A stretch of DNA of 64,000 bases from Hymenobacter sp. HSC-4F20 (GTDB taxonomy: Bacteria; Bacteroidota; Bacteroidia; Cytophagales; Hymenobacteraceae), in the NCBI RefSeq assembly GCF_019599275.1, contig NZ_JAHZTD010000001.1, positions 992,001 to 1,056,000 of the forward strand, in the 5' to 3' direction. Positions 33,013-42,083 of the stretch are shown one piece after another. Within the stretch, counting starts at the first letter, position 1, and the number at the start of each line of letters is the position of its first letter. A program made the position numbers and the translations under genes. Under the pieces are notes generated by a model. It saw only the letters and a list, made by a program, of their open reading frames with translations, was not told where the DNA came from and ran no database searches.

Positions 33013-34707
33013 TTAAAAGTCGTAGGTGACACCGGCCAGGACGTTGATTCCTTTCACGGGGTAGTTAAGGAATCTTTCGTATTTCTTGCCGATGAGGTTG
33101 TTGCCCAGAGCAAATATGGACAGATTTTCCATAATGCGGTAATCCCCGCGCAGATTCAGGTCGATGACGGCATCCGTCGGCCGGGAGCCACGGATCTTGG
33201 GCGAGAAGCCTGGATCAATGGGAGAAGCGGCCACCAAACCTGTTCCGTAGCTCGAACTATAGGTATACAACTCGGCTCCTAGCAGGAGCTTGTCGTAGAG
33301 GTTATACGTGCCGAACAGCACCGACTGGAAGGCCGGGCGGTGAAAGGCTTTGTCCAGCGTTTTCACGTTGTAGCCGTTGTAATCGGCCTTGAAACCGAGG
33401 CGAAATTGTTCGGCGGCGTTGTAAATAATTTCGCCGTGCACGTTGATCAGCTGAGTGGCCTTGGGGTCGTACACCAGGTCAAACTTGCTGGAGTCGCGGC
33501 GGGAGTTGTTGTAGAAGTACAGGTTCCGGTCGTTAGACAGGGTCACGCGGGCGTTTACCTGCAGGGCCCGGGCCGGGGTAGCATTGAAACCGAAGTAGAG
33601 GGTAGGCCCGCGGCGGGTGTCGGCCACGCGCACGTTGGGAGCCAGCCAGGGGTTCTCGGTGGTCAGGTCGTACATCGTCACGCGCTGGATGGCGCCGCCG
33701 AGGCCCGCAAAGGCCACGAACTTATCCTCCGTTACGGTGTAGGCGACGCGTACGGCCGGGTAGGCGTTGAACTGCCGGGCTTTGCCAATGGTGTCGCCGG
33801 TGTAGCCCAGGGTAGCGCCTACCGACAAGGCCAGTCGGTTCAGGGTCACCTCGTAGGCGGGTGTTACTTGCACGAAGGGCCGGCTCACGGTCAGGGAGTC
33901 CTTGTGAGAGAGGAACGACACGTCGCCGTTGATGCTCACGCGGCTGGTTTCGCCCAGGCGGTAGCCCGAACGCAGCGTAGCGTACACGTTGCTTTCCCGG
34001 GCCTGGTAGTAGTCGCTCCAGTAGTTGAAGCCCAGCCCGAAGTCGTACTGGAAGGCGGCGTCCTGGGCGCGGTTGCGGGCGTACACCTTGATGGCCGCAC
34101 GCTTGAACACCTGCTTGATGCTGTCCTGGGTAGGCAAATCGGCTACGTTGCGGTTGTAGCCATAGAAGTTGTACCGCTCCCGGCCCAGGTCGATTTTGGC
34201 GCCCAGCGCCACGGGGCCGCTGTAGGTTTCCCCGTTGAGACCCAGGCTGGTTTGAGCCTGGCTGGAGTTCTTCTTGTCGATGGGGCCGCGGGAAGACGAC
34301 AGGTGCTGGAAGTCGAGGCCGTAGGAGGCCGTTTCGGAGCGGGTGTTGTGCAGGTAGGCCCGGCCGTAGGCGGTGCCGTAGTTGCCCAGGGCGGCCTTGA
34401 GGTAGTTGCCCGTGAGCGGGGCCAACTCCTCCTGCCGGATGGTAAGTACCCGTACCGAGGGGTTGAGCTTATCGGCCGGCAGACGGAAGTCGGGGTAGGT
34501 GTAGCCGACAGCCTCGCCGGTTTTGGCCGGGGCTTCAATCTTCACTTTCTCGAAGTTGCGGGTGGCCTCGGGTAGCTCGTTTACCCGCTCCTTTACAATC
34601 TCAATTTCGGCGTCCTCAATCTTGCCGCGCGTCTTCTGCGCCCAGGCATCCGTAGCCGGAACGGTGGTAGTCAGCAGGGCCGCGGCGGCCAGTAGTTTAT
34701 GCTTCAT
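33013..34707 (-). CDS. Outer-membrane beta-barrel protein (TonB-receptor-like barrel, no plug)
   Basis: 564 residues with a signal peptide (~1-23, ending AWAQ). A charged segment (KIEDAEIEIVKERVNELPEATRNFEKV) precedes a barrel of alternating amphipathic strands (YGLDFQHLSSS, LGAKIDLGRERYNFYGYN, ... MENLSIFALGNNLIGKKYERF) that ends in GVTYDF with the terminal Phe. No plug domain or CarboxypepD_reg domain is evident. It lies between the TPR protein and the HU-SPOR protein, which suggests a shared envelope role. The ligand or partner is unknown. Confidence 0.75.
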   Translation of the reverse strand: MKHKLLAAAALLTTTVPATDAWAQKTRGKIEDAEIEIVKERVNELPEATRNFEKVKIEAPAKTGEAVGYTYPDFRLPADKLNPSVRVLTIRQEELAPLTGNYLKAALGNYGTAYGRAYLHNTRSETASYGLDFQHLSSSRGPIDKKNSSQAQTSLGLNGETYSGPVALGAKIDLGRERYNFYGYNRNVADLPTQDSIKQVFKRAAIKVYARNRAQDAAFQYDFGLGFNYWSDYYQARESNVYATLRSGYRLGETSRVSINGDVSFLSHKDSLTVSRPFVQVTPAYEVTLNRLALSVGATLGYTGDTIGKARQFNAYPAVRVAYTVTEDKFVAFAGLGGAIQRVTMYDLTTENPWLAPNVRVADTRRGPTLYFGFNATPARALQVNARVTLSNDRNLYFYNNSRRDSSKFDLVYDPKATQLINVHGEIIYNAAEQFRLGFKADYNGYNVKTLDKAFHRPAFQSVLFGTYNLYDKLLLGAELYTYSSSYGTGLVAASPIDPGFSPKIRGSRPTDAVIDLNLRGDYRIMENLSIFALGNNLIGKKYERFLNYPVKGINVLAGVTYDF

Positions 34708-34845
34708 ATAGGGTCGTGGGGACTTGGGGCTTTGGGTCCTGAATGATGCTCATAAGCTCATTCTTGCTTGACGCCCCTCTCCTATTATTTTCTGACTTTA
34801 AATGATTTACAACCTTTTTCCTGGATATGTACTTCAGGAAGATTC

Positions 34846-34886
34846 CACCGCAACCCGGTCCGCTCGTTGTGGACCGAGTTGCGGTG
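34846..34886 (-). terminator. Stem-loop after the TPR gene
   Basis: CACCGCAAC-C-CGGTCC (34846-34861) pairs with GGACCG-A-GTTGCGGTG (34871-34886), one mismatch. It lies 8 bp past the stop of the TPR gene. Confidence 0.7.
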
Positions 34887-34893
34887 GGGTCGG

Positions 34894-37800
34894 CTACTCT
34901 TCCTGGGGTGAGGCCGTGGAGTTGGTTGTAGAATCGGTGGGCACGGCCTCGCTCGGCACCAGGGAACTGCGCACCGACGTTTTGCCGGTAGCAGGCTTGG
35001 TGGTGGTTTTACCGGTGGCTGGTTTGGTAGCCGGTGTGGTGGCTTTGGGCGCGGCTTTGGGGGTAGCGGGCGGGGTCTTGCCCGGCTGGGTTTTGGGCGC
35101 GCTCGGGGCCGGCGTGGCGGCCGGGTCAGCGGGCAGGGCAGCCAGGCGCTGCTTGGCGCCCTCCACGATTTCGGCTACCGGAAATTTGTTGTCGATGATG
35201 GAGTTGAGCGTGGCGCGGGCCTGGAAGATTTCGTTCTGCTCCTTGTACACGTCGGCAATCAGCAGGAAGGCCCGGCCCAGCCACAGGTCGTAGTTGGCAA
35301 AGTCGGAGTTGCTTTTGTAGGCCGCGTCCAGGGCTTCGGGGTATTTCTTCTGCTGGTAGAGCGCGCTGGCAATGAGGTACTGAGCTTCGGCCCCGCTCTC
35401 ATCCTTGGCCGTGTTAGCCGCCGTAGTCAGCTCGCCAATGGCCTGCTCCAGGCTGCCGGCTTTGTAGCTGGCCTTGCCCAAATACAGCAGGGCCAGGTTG
35501 GTGGCGTTGATGGAAGCACCGCCCTGGGCCTGCAGTTCCTGCGCTACCCGGCGGGTGCCCTCCAGGTCGCCGGCCTCGTAGTAGCTCTTCATCAGCCCAA
35601 TACCCGCGTTGGCTACCTCCCGCTTGTTCTGGGACACTTCGCGCAGACGGCTGTAATAGCGGGCCGCTTCGGAGTAGTTCTTGTTTTCAAACTCCAGATC
35701 AGCCACCCGGCCCACGGCCCGGTTCACGAACTCGCTCTTGCCTTCCTCTACCACGGCTTTCAAGCGAGGCAGGGCGTCGGCTTTGCGGCCGGTGCGCAGG
35801 TAGGAATCGGCCAGGAAGTAGCGGCCGTCGGCGGCCAGGGTGGTGTTGGGGTATTGCTGCAGGTAGCTTTCCAGGCGCGGAATGGCCTGGGCGTACTTCT
35901 CCGCCAGGTACAACGACTTGGCGGCCTCAAACTCTACGCTTTCGGTGGCCTTGCTGTCGGGGTTCTGCTGCTTGAACTGAGCCAGGTACTGGTCGAACTC
36001 CTCAGTTTTGCCCTGGGCCGACAGGCTTTCCTGCAGGCTATAGATGGCGCTGCCGGCTGCTTTGGTGCGCGGATACTGGCTGAGCACTCGCTTGAAGTCT
36101 TCGGCCGCTTTGGCGTGCTGCTCCAGGTTCTGGTAGGCCACGCCGCGCTTCTGCAGGGCCTGCGGAATCAGGAGGGAGTTGGGGCGGTTGGTAATCAGGC
36201 GGGAGAAGCCCTCCACGGCGGGCTGGAACGAGCCAGCCTCAAAATCGAGCTGGGCCTGCTGGTACACTGCGTCATCGGCGTAGCGCGAGGTAGGCGAGGT
36301 TTTCAGCAGGGTGCTCAAGGTGCTGCTGGCTTCCTCACGGCGGCCCATCAGCCCCAGCGTTACGCTCTTCTGGTAGTAGGCGTAGTCCTTGTCGGCGGCG
36401 TTGGCCTGAATGACTTTGTTATACTGATCCAGGGCCTGCTGGTACTGCTTGGCTACGTAGTAGGTGTCGCCGAGGCGCAGGGTCACGTCGTAGTAGTTCG
36501 GGTCGGCGGGCTTGGCTACCGGGTCCTGGAGCCAGGCCTGGAACTGCTGGCGGGCCCGGTCGTACTGCTTGGTATTGTAGTAGGCGTAGCCCAGGCCGTA
36601 GCGGGCTTTCTGGTCGAAGTCGGTTTCCGAAGCCGAGCCAGTGCGGGCTGTGCGCGCGGCGGCCGTGTAGGCCGTAATGGCGGGCTGGTACTGCTGGCCG
36701 TAGCTGTAGATTTCACCTTTCAGCACCTGAGCGGCGGCGCGCAGGGCCTCGTCCTGGGGGTACTTCAGGCTCTTGTCCAGCACGGGCAGCGCGTCCTGGT
36801 AGCGGTTGTTATTGTAAAGGGTAGCGGCCTGCAGGTAAGCCACGCGCTGGTAGGTAGCGTTGAGCTTCTGGCTCCGCTCGTCGAGGTTATCGAGGTAGTT
36901 GAGGGCCTGGGCGTAGTCGGAGGAGTTCAGGAAACTCTCGCTCAGAATGTCGTCGGCGGCCGCCTGGTTTTTGGAGCGGGGAAAACGCTTGGAGAAGTCG
37001 CGCAGGGCGGCAATAACTTCCTGGGTGTTGCCCAGCTCGTAGTTTACCTGGGCGTACTTCAGGGTCGCGTTTTCGGTGATAACCTTATCAAACGTCACCT
37101 TACGGGCCGCATCGAAGGAGTTCAGGGCCAGCGGCTTCTGGTTGGTTTTCAGGTAACTCAGGCCCAGGTGGTAGGCGGCGTTCTGGCCCAGAGAGTCGCG
37201 GCGGGCCGCTACCCCCTTCAGGCTACCAATAGCGCCTTTGAAGTCGCCCTGCTTGAAGTTGGCGTACCCTATTTTGTACTGCACCTTGGGGTCGATGCTC
37301 TTGCGGCCGGCGGCGTATTTATCGAAGTACTCGGCGGCCTGCTTGAAATCTTCCTTCTGGTAGTAGGCGTCGCCCACCAGCAGCTGAATTTCGTCGGCGC
37401 TCTGGGGCGGTGGGGTTTGCTGCAGGGCCTGGGTGCCGTAGGTAATCAGGCCTTCGTAGTCGCCTTCCTTGTAGTAAATCTGCGACATCACGGCCGGTAC
37501 CACGGGCTTGTAGGCGTCGTTCTGCTCGGCCACGGCTAAGTCCTTGCGGGCCCCGGCGTAGTCGCCGGCGCGGTAGGCCAGGTAGCCGGCGTAGTAGGAA
37601 CTGGCGTAGCGGTACTCGCTGGCCCCGGCCTTGTTGCGGTCGAACTGCAGCTTGGCCTTGTCGAATTCCTTCTGGGCAAAATAGGCGTAGCCGAGCTTGA
37701 ACTCGGCCTCGGCCCGCTGGTCGTCGGAGAGGTTGTCGGGCCCTACCTTCTGCAGGTAGTCAATGGCCTTCACGTAGTCCTTCTTATCGAAGTAGAACTT

Positions 37801-38154
37801 GCCCAACTCGAAGTAGGCCTGGGCGGCTTTGGGGTGGGCCGGGTTGTTGGTGGCAAAAGCCAGAATGCGCGACTCCGAATCGGGGTGGAACAGGTACAGG
37901 CCCGACACGGCGTAGTAGTACTCGGCATCGGTGGTGCGGCCGGGGGCCAGCTCGCCGGTGCGGCGCTGGGTCTGGTCGAGGTAGCGCTGGAAGGCTTGCT
38001 GGGCCGCGCCGTACTTGCCGCGGTCGAAGAGTTCGAGGCCTTCCTGGTAGTGGCGTTCGTCGGCGGTGAACACCTGCGTTTGCTGGGCCTGCGCGGCCAG
38101 GGGGGCGGCAGCGGAAAGGGAGGCGGCCAGCGCCAGGCGGGGGAATAGTTTCAT
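34894..38154 (-). CDS. Large exported TPR-repeat protein
   Basis: 1086 residues. A signal peptide (~1-23, ending AQAQ) is followed by roughly 20 or more TPR-like helical pairs through to ~1000, several with the consensus G-x-Y-x-x-A-x-x-x-Y/F spacing (GKYGAAQQAFQRYL; KDYVKAIDYLQKVG; KQYQQALDQYNKVI). A Pro/Ala/Lys/Thr tail (~1025-1086) follows. TPR arrays of this size are protein-docking scaffolds in the periplasm or outer membrane. It is the first gene of the group TPR - barrel - HU-SPOR - ExbBD/TonB, though each has its own hairpin. A TACTTTTG element lies ~55 bases upstream. Confidence 0.85.
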   Translation of the reverse strand: MKLFPRLALAASLSAAAPLAAQAQQTQVFTADERHYQEGLELFDRGKYGAAQQAFQRYLDQTQRRTGELAPGRTTDAEYYYAVSGLYLFHPDSESRILAFATNNPAHPKAAQAYFELGKFYFDKKDYVKAIDYLQKVGPDNLSDDQRAEAEFKLGYAYFAQKEFDKAKLQFDRNKAGASEYRYASSYYAGYLAYRAGDYAGARKDLAVAEQNDAYKPVVPAVMSQIYYKEGDYEGLITYGTQALQQTPPPQSADEIQLLVGDAYYQKEDFKQAAEYFDKYAAGRKSIDPKVQYKIGYANFKQGDFKGAIGSLKGVAARRDSLGQNAAYHLGLSYLKTNQKPLALNSFDAARKVTFDKVITENATLKYAQVNYELGNTQEVIAALRDFSKRFPRSKNQAAADDILSESFLNSSDYAQALNYLDNLDERSQKLNATYQRVAYLQAATLYNNNRYQDALPVLDKSLKYPQDEALRAAAQVLKGEIYSYGQQYQPAITAYTAAARTARTGSASETDFDQKARYGLGYAYYNTKQYDRARQQFQAWLQDPVAKPADPNYYDVTLRLGDTYYVAKQYQQALDQYNKVIQANAADKDYAYYQKSVTLGLMGRREEASSTLSTLLKTSPTSRYADDAVYQQAQLDFEAGSFQPAVEGFSRLITNRPNSLLIPQALQKRGVAYQNLEQHAKAAEDFKRVLSQYPRTKAAGSAIYSLQESLSAQGKTEEFDQYLAQFKQQNPDSKATESVEFEAAKSLYLAEKYAQAIPRLESYLQQYPNTTLAADGRYFLADSYLRTGRKADALPRLKAVVEEGKSEFVNRAVGRVADLEFENKNYSEAARYYSRLREVSQNKREVANAGIGLMKSYYEAGDLEGTRRVAQELQAQGGASINATNLALLYLGKASYKAGSLEQAIGELTTAANTAKDESGAEAQYLIASALYQQKKYPEALDAAYKSNSDFANYDLWLGRAFLLIADVYKEQNEIFQARATLNSIIDNKFPVAEIVEGAKQRLAALPADPAATPAPSAPKTQPGKTPPATPKAAPKATTPATKPATGKTTTKPATGKTSVRSSLVPSEAVPTDSTTNSTASPQEE

Positions 38155-38208
38155 CAGAAAGCGTTACGCACAAGGGAGGCCGGCGCCGCCAGGGCACCGG
38201 GAATCAGC

Positions 38209-38216
38209 CAAAAGTA
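38209..38216 (-). promoter_or_regulatory. -7 element TACTTTTG of the TPR gene
   Basis: Minus-strand TACTTTTG, 54 bases before the ATG. No -33 TTG is evident. Confidence 0.45.
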
Positions 38217-38352
38217 GCGAAAAGTTCGGCCGAGGTTGCCCGGAAACGGCCCTTTTTGCCGGTGGTAACGCGGTGCGCGGTCGGTTTGGTGTTCATAAGC
38301 GGATCGGCAGCTCAGGTTTCCCCTCTCGTCTCACCTTGTTGTCAACTGATTT

Positions 38353-38811
38353 TTAACGCGCCAAGGTGTAGTCCGCAGCAGTTATTGTGTAGGTGAACCG
38401 ACTAGTATGCTCATTCAGGGCCTCCACTTGGTATTGATTCAAGGCCAATAGATTACGCAATGGCAGGCACTGGCTGCCGGTCTGCTGTGGCTGGGGGCAA
38501 TAGTGCAGCAACTGCTTCCCGTCCTGGAATAGCAGCCGAACGGAATCACCCTGCGAAGACAATTCAGGATGAGCAATATTACCCGCCCCACCATAGCTGA
38601 CACGCTCTACGCTTGTGGTATTAGGCAACCCCAGAATCAAGGGCAACCGCTGCCGGTTGCTGGTGCTGTATATTTTCAGTTCAAGGTCGTAGCCGGATTG
38701 ATTGCTAATGATAAAAACACCTTTCTGTTCCTCATCCACCATTTTTTGGCAAGCGCTTAGCATTGCTGCGCTTAAGAGAAGCAAAGTCCCGTAGTGCGAA
38801 TACTTGTTCAT
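38353..38811 (-). CDS. Small lipoprotein of unknown function
   Basis: 152 residues with the lipoprotein signal MNKYSHYGTLLLLSAAMLSACQ (Cys21). The mature part is beta-rich (GVFIISNQSGYDLELKIYS), with a Cys pair (CPQPQQTGSQC) that could be disulphide-bonded. Family not recognised. Its G+C is lower than that of the neighbours, and it stands alone between AT-richer gaps. Confidence 0.65.
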   Translation of the reverse strand: MNKYSHYGTLLLLSAAMLSACQKMVDEEQKGVFIISNQSGYDLELKIYSTSNRQRLPLILGLPNTTSVERVSYGGAGNIAHPELSSQGDSVRLLFQDGKQLLHYCPQPQQTGSQCLPLRNLLALNQYQVEALNEHTSRFTYTITAADYTLAR

Positions 38812-39012
38812 CTTTATTTCCGGTAAAAATCAGAGCTAGTTACTTCCCTTACCAATAGCCGCTACTTAGTTGTTAGAGCGTGTTTGGACTGCTACTGGCG
38901 CCGCTAAATGTAGTGAAAAGCTCGACCGATTTTAAGTCGGTACGCGGCTGGTTTAGTGTAGAAAACCCGAGGATTCTGCCGTGATTGGGGAACTTGTTTC
39001 CTGTATAGCTCT

Positions 39013-39864
39013 ATGCAACGGTTCTATTCTGCTTTGCTCGCCGGGCTTACCGGCCTCTGCCTCGGGGGGTGCTCCGCTCCTACTTTTCCTACCTCTGCTT
39101 ACCCGCAAAACCCCGCCATTTCCGACGCACAGGGCCATCCGCGGGATTCGACGACGTTTTACTTTCCGGCGGCGGATTCATTGCATGCTAAGTATGTTCC
39201 TAAAAATAAATGGCCCGCTGTTCGATATAACACAGATATCAGGTTTGCTAACTGCGCTGGTACTTTAGAACATGCTTCCTACACGCTCACCTATTTTGAG
39301 GCTCCCGTTCTCTCCAACTATTACTTAGGAGCCGACATCGTACGTTTTCTCTGGCTGCGTTCCTTCCACCGGCCCGTACTCCTCACATTACGCCACACTT
39401 CGACTGGTGCAACTCTTCACACCCAGCTTTTGGATAAACCTCCCGGCTTTCAAACCCTGACCGTTTTGCATCCGAATAGCTTGCCCCCGACTGCTTCGGC
39501 CAAAAGACGGGCAGACGCTTGGAAGTACTATAACGAAACAATGGCTGACCCGGAGTTTCAACGGGAAGTTGCCGAAGGTAAACGCCGGGCCGGGCCAGTT
39601 AAAGCGGAAGAAACTACTGTAGCAGTTACGCCAGAGCAGTGGCAGCATCTGCAAGACTTGTTAACCCAAGCCAAGTTCTCAGGAATGTGTCCTTGCCAGC
39701 CTCAACCTGGTATGTTGGATGGCTCAGAATGGCTACTGGAAATTCACCAAGCCCGCGGCTACCATATGGTAGCCCGCCAAAGTCCCGAGGAGCGGGATGG
39801 CTTCCGGAAAGCCTGCGAATATCTTATCGATTTGAGTTCAGTGCGCAACGAGGAGCGGTACTAA
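39013..39864 (+). CDS. Lipoprotein of unknown function
   Basis: 283 residues with a lipobox LGGCS (Cys ~20) after a hydrophobic start. Mature part: a beta-rich half (NCAGTLEHASYTLTYFEAPVLSNYYLGADIVRFLWLRSFHRPVLLTLRH), a charged linker (~165-200), and a helical end with EQWQHLQDLLTQAKFSGMCPC and DGSEWLLEIHQARGYHMVARQSPE. The end, which may bind a small ligand, resembles short Bacteroidota proteins of unknown role. Codon use is less GC-rich than that of housekeeping neighbours. The hydrolase fusion follows 81 bp downstream. Confidence 0.65.
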   Translation: MQRFYSALLAGLTGLCLGGCSAPTFPTSAYPQNPAISDAQGHPRDSTTFYFPAADSLHAKYVPKNKWPAVRYNTDIRFANCAGTLEHASYTLTYFEAPVLSNYYLGADIVRFLWLRSFHRPVLLTLRHTSTGATLHTQLLDKPPGFQTLTVLHPNSLPPTASAKRRADAWKYYNETMADPEFQREVAEGKRRAGPVKAEETTVAVTPEQWQHLQDLLTQAKFSGMCPCQPQPGMLDGSEWLLEIHQARGYHMVARQSPEERDGFRKACEYLIDLSSVRNEERY

Positions 39865-39945
39865 GCCAAACCGGGCACTTGGGTGGTTCAAGGCAACCTT
39901 CCGTCTGCCGGGCGGCTCCCTTAGCCAACTCCCTACCTTCTTTCC

Positions 39946-41640
39946 ATGCGTCTGTCCCTATACCTGCTCTGCCTGCTGAGTTTAGTTACTACCCCTCGTT
40001 TACTTGCTCAAACCTTGCTGCAGGGCACCGTGCTGGATGCGCAGACCCAGGCGCCGGTGCCGTTTGCCTCGGTGGGCGTAGCGGGCAAACCCCTCGGGAC
40101 GGTGGCCGATGAGCAGGGCCGCTTCCGGTTTACTATCCCCACCGACCTAGCCGAACCCGTAGTTGTTTCGTGCGTGGGCTACCAGTCGGCCACCCGGCCT
40201 GCTGCTACGTTGCAGGCCGCCGGGCAGGTAGTGCGCCTGCGTTCCAGCGGCGTTAGTCTGGCGGCCGTGACGGTTCGGCCGGGCAAGGTGAAAACCAAAA
40301 CGTTTGGCCGCACCAGCAGTTCCACGCTGATGGGGGCCAGCATGTACACCGAGGCCGGGTTGGTGAGCGACGCCCTGGCCAAAGAGCAGGGCACCATCAT
40401 TGGCATTGATAAAGACTGCCGCCTGCGCGACTTCAACATGCACGTGGCCTTCAACCGCTTCAAATCAGTTAAGTTCCGGCTAAACATTTACAGTGTAAAA
40501 GCCGGCCTACCCGACCAACCCCTGCTCCGCCAGGATGTGCGCTTCGACGTAACCCAGCCCCGCGGCTGGGTGCGGGTGGATCTGTCGCCCTACCAGGTGC
40601 AGTTGCAGGGCCAGCGGGAGGTAGCCGTAACCATTCAGTGGCTGCAGAGTGAAGCCCAGGAAGGCACCCCGAAGGCCTTTGGGGTATCGGCGGTGCTCGC
40701 GCCGGGCCATAGCATCCTGACCCGCAACAAAAGCCAGGCGGCCTGGCAGCAGAAATCCGGTTACCTCAGCTTCTACCTCACCGCCGACTCCTACGGTGCC
40801 AGCAAAGCCGCACCCACTACCACCGTTGCCGCTGCTTACGAACTGCCCGACAGCCTACGGTATCTGCGCTACCTCGCAGCGCCCACCCTGCCTAACCTCA
40901 CCAACCCCCAGCACTACGGCGAGAATTTGCAAGCGGGCCACTACGTAACCGTGAAGGGCGGGCGGCTGTACTACGAGCGGTACGGGAAGGGCACCCCGCT
41001 CCTACTCCTGCACGGCAATGGCCAATCCATTGCTGCCTTCCAGCGCCAGATCGGCGAGCTGGCTCAACATTTTGAGGTTATTGCCGTGGACACCCGCGCC
41101 CAGGGCCGTAGCCAGGACCACACCACTGCCAACTTCACCTACGACCTGTTTGCCGAGGACACGCGCCAGCTGCTCGACTCGCTGGGCCTACGCCAGGTAG
41201 ATATCCTGGGCTGGAGTGACGGGGGCAACACGGCCTTGACGCTGGCGCTCCGCCACCCCGCGTACGTGCGTCGCCTAGCCGTCATGGGCGCCAACCTGTT
41301 TCCCACGCCCGAGGCCATTGAACCCAATTTCCTGGCGCTGCTGCGCCGGCAGCTGCGGGAAGAACAGCGGCTCCCCGCCCCAGATCTGAACCGTACGCGC
41401 TTACTGCGCCTCCTGCTGCAAGAGCCCCAGCTGACGTTTGCCGAGCTGCAAGGGGTAGCGGCTCCTACCCTGGTCATGGCCGGTCAGCACGACGTAATTC
41501 TGGAAGCGCATACCCGAGCCCTGGCGAAGGCGTTGCCCCAAAGCGAGTTAATTGTCTTCCCCAACACCACCCACTACGCCCCCCAAGAGGCCCCCGAGGC
41601 ATTTAATAAATCCGTGCTGCGGTTCTTGCAGCAACGTTAG
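39946..41640 (+). CDS. CarboxypepD_reg / alpha-beta hydrolase fusion, exported
   Basis: 564 residues with a signal peptide (~1-21). A CarboxypepD_reg beta domain lies at ~22-100 (LQGTVLDAQTQAPVPFASVGV ... VVVSCVGYQSA). A middle beta region at ~100-290 (VSDALAKEQGTIIGIDKDCRLRDFNMHVAFNRF) is usually found alone after such domains. A complete alpha/beta hydrolase follows at ~325-564: oxyanion LLLLHGNGQS, nucleophile Ser424 in LGWSDGG, Asp516 in AGQHDVI and His543 in NTTHYAP. The order is odd because the regulatory domain normally precedes outer-membrane receptors. Substrate unknown; likely periplasmic or surface-exposed. Confidence 0.85.
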   Translation: MRLSLYLLCLLSLVTTPRLLAQTLLQGTVLDAQTQAPVPFASVGVAGKPLGTVADEQGRFRFTIPTDLAEPVVVSCVGYQSATRPAATLQAAGQVVRLRSSGVSLAAVTVRPGKVKTKTFGRTSSSTLMGASMYTEAGLVSDALAKEQGTIIGIDKDCRLRDFNMHVAFNRFKSVKFRLNIYSVKAGLPDQPLLRQDVRFDVTQPRGWVRVDLSPYQVQLQGQREVAVTIQWLQSEAQEGTPKAFGVSAVLAPGHSILTRNKSQAAWQQKSGYLSFYLTADSYGASKAAPTTTVAAAYELPDSLRYLRYLAAPTLPNLTNPQHYGENLQAGHYVTVKGGRLYYERYGKGTPLLLLHGNGQSIAAFQRQIGELAQHFEVIAVDTRAQGRSQDHTTANFTYDLFAEDTRQLLDSLGLRQVDILGWSDGGNTALTLALRHPAYVRRLAVMGANLFPTPEAIEPNFLALLRRQLREEQRLPAPDLNRTRLLRLLLQEPQLTFAELQGVAAPTLVMAGQHDVILEAHTRALAKALPQSELIVFPNTTHYAPQEAPEAFNKSVLRFLQQR

Positions 41641-41655
41641 CCCTCTAGCGCTGCC

Positions 41656-41937
41656 CTACCCCTGGCGCACCAGCGTCACCTCGTCGCGGGTGAAGTCGAA
41701 GCGGCTTTTCTCAACGGGCGTGCGGCTGACGGCTACACGGGGCGGCTGGAGCTTCCCCTTGCGGCCGGCTTCAATCCGGGCCTCGCCGGTGATATCCAGG
41801 GTGGCTACTACCTCCTCGTTCAGGCGCAACTCCCACGAGCCGGGCTTGAGCGGACCTTCCAGCCGGCCAACCAGGAAGACTTCTTTCGGCGACATGGCAA
41901 TGATGTCGAGCACTTGCATGGTGGGGGCTTCGGGCAT
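41656..41937 (-). CDS. Small beta-rich protein of unknown function
   Basis: 93 residues from MPEAPTMQVLDI (MQVLDI at 41919 is a possible start). The sequence IIAMSPKEVFLVGRLEGPLKPGSWELRLNEEVVATLDITG resembles the beta-barrel domain 2 of translation GTPases, without any GTPase part. It ends with RVAVSRTPVEKSRFDFTRDEVTLVRQG. Convergent with the hydrolase fusion and directly upstream of repeat copy 3. Confidence 0.55.
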   Translation of the reverse strand: MPEAPTMQVLDIIAMSPKEVFLVGRLEGPLKPGSWELRLNEEVVATLDITGEARIEAGRKGKLQPPRVAVSRTPVEKSRFDFTRDEVTLVRQG

Positions 41938-42006
41938 GGGATGGGGGTAGGAAAAGAAAGAGGAAACAACAGGCCGGGGCAAGTTACGCGCCTCAGGTTA
42001 ACCACC

Positions 42007-42080
42007 TGTCATTCCGACGCAGGAGGAATCTGGGGTTTCGGTTAAGAAGGTAACCAAGATCTTCCTGCGTCGGAATGACA
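42007..42080. repeat. Palindromic repeat, TGTCATTCCGA family, copy 3
   Basis: Starts TGTCATTCCGACGCAGGA (42007) and ends TCCTGCGTCGGAATGACA (42080); the outer 18 bp pair perfectly and the inner part has a mismatch and an indel. It lies 3 bp before the stop codon of the helicase gene. Confidence 0.95.
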
Positions 42081-42083
42081 GAC

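Noticed and set aside
33340..34575. 411-codon open frame on the plus strand
   Set aside because: Antisense to the outer-membrane barrel gene; a result of GC-rich codon usage.
35854..37539. 561-codon open frame on the plus strand
   Set aside because: Antisense shadow of the TPR gene; it has a Gly/Val-rich low-information sequence, and the minus-strand frame has clear TPR motifs.
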